Of a stretch of 34,480 bases of DNA, positions 31,691 to 34,480 are shown one piece after another (the first letter of the stretch is position 1; each line of letters opens with the position of its first letter). The notes below the pieces were generated by a model, which worked only from the letters and a program-made list of their open reading frames with translations, ran no database searches and was not told the DNA's origin. The DNA lies in the NCBI GenBank assembly GCA_017958365.1, contig JAGDCV010000007.1, forward strand, positions 1 to 34,480, read 5' to 3'. The position numbers and the translations under genes are program-made. This DNA is from Clostridiales bacterium. Its GTDB lineage: Bacteria; Bacillota; Clostridia; Saccharofermentanales; Saccharofermentanaceae.

Positions 31691-32589
31691 TTGTATCCTC
31701 CCGCAGAGTTAGGCCTCTTGCTATATAAGTATTCGTAGAATTCTTTGTATCGTGAGTATCTTCCTTCGTCGATGCCGTTACCGATGAGTTCACGGACTGC
31801 GCAGTCCCTCTCGGCTATATGCCTGCAGTCATCAAATCTGCAGCCTGCGGAAGCCTCGACAATCTCAGGGAAACCACCCGATACATCTGTATATAATACA
31901 CCAACATCAAAAAGATCGAGAGAAGTAAAACCGGGTGTATCAGTAATAAACGCATTACCGTACTCAAACAGTTCAGCGTGACGGGTAGTATGCTTTCCCC
32001 TTTTAAGTCTGTCAGATATATCTCCGACGATCATCGTTGATTCACCGAGAAGCTTGTTACAGAAAGTGCTCTTACCTACGCCGGAAGGTCCTGCAAGACC
32101 CGTAAGACCGTCTTTAAGGAATCCTAAGATCTCATCAGGGATATCCTCATCCTTATTTATCATGAAACAGGGAAAACCCGCATTCGAATAGACGGAAACC
32201 AGTCCGTCGCAGGTATCGGGATCCTTGTCGCTCTTCGAGAATATGACTACGGGATTAATGTTAAGTGCTCCGCAGATAATAAGCATCTTATCAAGTAGCT
32301 TAAGATCGGGGACCGGATCGGTGCACGAGAATATGAGAAACAGATTATCAAGATTTGCAAGCGGAGGCCTGATCAGACTGTTCTTTCTAGGAAGAATCTT
32401 CTCCAATACAAAAGGGATATCGGGATCACCCGACTCCCCTGTAAGTACTTTATCTCCGACAAGAGGGGATATCTTCTTGAGTCTGATATTGCCTCTTATC
32501 TGGCAAAGTCTGATGCTTCCGTCGTCACATCTTACCGTGTAGGTGCCGCCGACACCTTTAGTTATTATCCCCTGAACTTTATCCGACAT
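31687..32589 (-). CDS. rsgA: Ribosome small subunit-dependent GTPase RsgA
   Basis: The 300-residue protein is a circularly permuted GTPase: the G4-like motif FSKSDKD (117-123) comes before G1 GPSGVGKST (167-175) and G3 DTPG (217-220). An N-terminal OB fold (GIITKGVGGTYTVRCDDGSI) and a C-terminal zinc knuckle (Cys250, Cys255, His257, Cys263) complete the family pattern. It helps late maturation of the 30S subunit. It starts six bases after prkC and overlaps rpe by four bases. Confidence 0.97.
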   Translation of the reverse strand: MSDKVQGIITKGVGGTYTVRCDDGSIRLCQIRGNIRLKKISPLVGDKVLTGESGDPDIPFVLEKILPRKNSLIRPPLANLDNLFLIFSCTDPVPDLKLLDKMLIICGALNINPVVIFSKSDKDPDTCDGLVSVYSNAGFPCFMINKDEDIPDEILGFLKDGLTGLAGPSGVGKSTFCNKLLGESTMIVGDISDRLKRGKHTTRHAELFEYGNAFITDTPGFTSLDLFDVGVLYTDVSGGFPEIVEASAGCRFDDCRHIAERDCAVRELIGNGIDEGRYSRYKEFYEYLYSKRPNSAGGYK

Positions 32590-32595
32590 GAACTA

Positions 32596-34480
32596 TCAGA
32601 ACGGAGGCTGAACATCCTGCGGAGGAGCAGGCTGCTCAACAGGCTCGAATACGGCCGTGTAGTTGATCGTCGTAGGTGTCAACGGATCTCCGTCAGGATC
32701 ATAAACTACGAATGTGTATGTATTTGATTCAGTAACAACGTTGTTGTAAGGATCAAGCCATCTGACAAATCTGTAGCCTTCTGCAGGAGTTGCAGTAAGC
32801 GTTACGGTCGTATTGACATCGTATGCACCGCCGCCTTCAGCCGTACCCTGACCGTTAACGGTTGTGGTTACATTGACCTGCGAAGGTGTGGGAGTCGGAG
32901 TACCGCCTCTCTGGACGTCTTCCATGGTACCGATGTAAAGAGTGATGGAAGATCTTCTCGGCAACGTTATTCCTGCAACCGGATCCGTGAGGATAATGTA
33001 CTGCTGGTTCTCAGGCAATACGAGAACATCAGTAGAACCCTCGATATGAGCGATATTAAGTTCTTCTTCACCAAGAAGTTCTCTTGCTTCTTCAAGTGTC
33101 AAACCGTGAAGATCCGGAACAGTCGAGCTTGAAGGAGCCTTGGCATATACGATAACGATCGAAGAACCGACTTCAACAACAGATCCTGATACAGGCTCTG
33201 TCCTTATGACCTGACCGGGTTCGAAGTCTGAATTCGTCTCTTCAAGTACGCTTACCTGCAGACCAAGCGATACGAGCATTGAATATGCCTCGTGATACTC
33301 AAGACCTGCGTAGTTTGTAAGAGTGATAGTCTCAGCTTCATTTGCAACCGTCAGTACGATCCTGTGGATGTCGGAACCGGATGCGATGACAACACCTTCA
33401 CCGATGCTCTGAGCCATGATAGTGCCGGGAGCATAATCAGCTGTAACCTGAGGCGCAACTTCATATGCGATCCTGTTGGCATCAAGCTCAACAACAACCT
33501 CATCAATATTCCTTCCGACGTAATTGCCGACCGTATAATCATGCTTCTCCTCGATATGAGTAGCAGCCGTGATCGAATTAACAATAAGAACGGAAACTCC
33601 TACGAGTACGCCGACAATGAGAAGAACGACGAAGATAAGAAGGATGTTATCTCTTAACCTTGACAGTCTTCTTGCTTCTGCAGATCTTTCAAGATCACTT
33701 ATCTTGTCGTAGCTCGGATCCTGTCTGAATGAGACATTACCGGGAGCCTGAACTCTCTCAACTTCATCACCGCTGTTGATAACACCGTAAACACCGTTAG
33801 GATCGAGCATCAGAGCATCGAGCTCTGTAACCATCTGGCGCATGGTGACATATCTCTTATCAGGATTCTTCTGCATACATTTCACGATGATCGCATCGAG
33901 ACCCTGAGGAATGTCAGGAGCATAAAGAGATGCAAGCGGAGGTCTGTCCTGAAGGTGCTTAACGGCAATGGCAACATTCGAGTCACCGTCAAAAGGAACG
34001 CGGCCCGTTACCATCTCGAAAAGCATTACGCCTACGGAATAAATATCCGAAGAAGGTCCTACATTACCTCCGCGAGCCTGCTCGGGTGAGAAATAATGCA
34101 CGGAACCCAAAGCACCGCCGGATGCCATTGTGATCGTATTACCGGTCGCGGCTCTTGCGATACCGAAGTCAGTGATCTTAGCTATCCTGTCTCTTGAGAT
34201 AAGGATATTCTGGGGCTTGATGTCACGGTGAACGATACCGTTACGGTGAGCATATTCAAGCGCCATGCCAACCTGGATAACGATCGGAACCGCTACTTTC
34301 CAGTCAAGGTGACCATTCTGATTGATCAGGTCCTTAACGGTAATACCATCGACGTATTCCTGAACGATATATCTGTAGTTACCTTCACGGCCGACGCCGA
34401 AGACCTTAACGATATTGGAATGATTAAGAGAAGAAACAGCCTTTGCCTCTGTATCGAATCTTCTGATGAACTCCTCCTCA
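32596..34480 (-). CDS. prkC: PrkC/Stk-type Ser/Thr kinase with PASTA repeats and extra C-terminal domain (5' end missing)
   Basis: The gene is cut by the right edge of the window; reading in frame from 34480 gives about 627 residues starting EEFIRRFDTEAKAVSSLNHS, in the kinase N-lobe, so the Gly-rich loop is missing. Visible kinase motifs are IVHRDIKPQNILIS (catalytic loop), ITDFGIARA and SVHYFSPEQARGG. A juxtamembrane linker leads to one helix (NILLIFVVLLIVGVLVGVSV), then three PASTA domains (about TVGNYVGRNIDEV, TLTNYAGLEYHEAYSML and VPDLHGLTLEEARELL) that bind peptidoglycan fragments. After the last one, a TPTPTP linker and a 93-residue tail with TATPAEGYRFVRW look like a bacterial InlB-type repeat, which is not usual for PrkC. 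The kinase heads the prkC-rsgA-rpe-thiN operon and controls cell-wall growth and dormancy. Confidence 0.95.
   Translation of the reverse strand, partial: EEEFIRRFDTEAKAVSSLNHSNIVKVFGVGREGNYRYIVQEYVDGITVKDLINQNGHLDWKVAVPIVIQVGMALEYAHRNGIVHRDIKPQNILISRDRIAKITDFGIARAATGNTITMASGGALGSVHYFSPEQARGGNVGPSSDIYSVGVMLFEMVTGRVPFDGDSNVAIAVKHLQDRPPLASLYAPDIPQGLDAIIVKCMQKNPDKRYVTMRQMVTELDALMLDPNGVYGVINSGDEVERVQAPGNVSFRQDPSYDKISDLERSAEARRLSRLRDNILLIFVVLLIVGVLVGVSVLIVNSITAATHIEEKHDYTVGNYVGRNIDEVVVELDANRIAYEVAPQVTADYAPGTIMAQSIGEGVVIASGSDIHRIVLTVANEAETITLTNYAGLEYHEAYSMLVSLGLQVSVLEETNSDFEPGQVIRTEPVSGSVVEVGSSIVIVYAKAPSSSTVPDLHGLTLEEARELLGEEELNIAHIEGSTDVLVLPENQQYIILTDPVAGITLPRRSSITLYIGTMEDVQRGGTPTPTPSQVNVTTTVNGQGTAEGGGAYDVNTTVTLTATPAEGYRFVRWLDPYNNVVTESNTYTFVVYDPDGDPLTPTTINYTAVFEPVEQPAPPQDVQPPF

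Noticed and set aside
1..34480. CRISPR arrays, insertion sequences, prophage genes or attachment sites
   Set aside because: No regularly spaced direct repeats, transposase or integrase motifs, or duplicated tRNA ends were found.

Overview
The window reads as a chromosomal segment of a low-to-mid GC Gram-positive anaerobe, most likely class Clostridia (Bacillota). Supporting signs are a PrkC-type PASTA kinase followed by rsgA, rpe and thiN, a class B sortase with an LPXTG-like adhesin, strong AGGAGG-type ribosome binding sites, a DUF5688 protein (common in Lachnospiraceae and relatives), and an FtsX-type ABC transporter with its own two-component system. Nearly all genes lie on the minus strand; only a secreted transglutaminase-like protein and birA are on the plus strand. 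No CRISPR array, insertion sequence, prophage or rRNA was seen.

Layout. (1) 1-4650: start of a pyrimidine-nucleoside phosphorylase gene, divergent from a secreted transglutaminase-fold/DUF4214 protein; then a small glycan-type cluster (FAD-dependent mutase/desaturase-like enzyme, GT2 glycosyltransferase, decayed polytopic membrane protein) and an EamA-type small transporter. (2) 4669-11344: a likely operon, response regulator > histidine kinase > ABC ATPase > tandem-FtsX permease > lipoprotein of the C45 Ntn-hydrolase type, which looks like an envelope-stress or antimicrobial-response module with a tethered acylase-like enzyme. (3) 11397-11558: tRNA-Lys(CTT) with a near-ideal promoter and its own terminator. 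(4) 11591-14350: purB and a subgroup Ic aspartate aminotransferase-like gene. (5) 14476-19460: yraN divergent from birA; then purD > nadD-yqeK fusion > rsfS > comEA. (6) 19520-28685: DUF5688 gene > acidic secreted protein > 1988-residue VaFE/SpaA adhesin > class B sortase, plus nudC, which seems to have its own promoter. (7) 28917-30298: a tight two-gene unit, a ParB/Srx-like domain fused to a degenerate HAD domain, followed by an intact HAD paralogue. (8) 30371-34480: prkC (5' end outside the window) > rsgA > rpe > thiN.

The items most worth a second look are the ParB-HAD/HAD pair, the C45 lipoprotein coupled to the two-component/ABC module, the adhesin with its dedicated sortase and variant bond-forming residues, the extra InlB-repeat-like domain at the end of PrkC, candidate leaderless starts for birA and nudC, and overlapping divergent -10 elements. 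All assignments come from reading motifs by eye; no database search was run.
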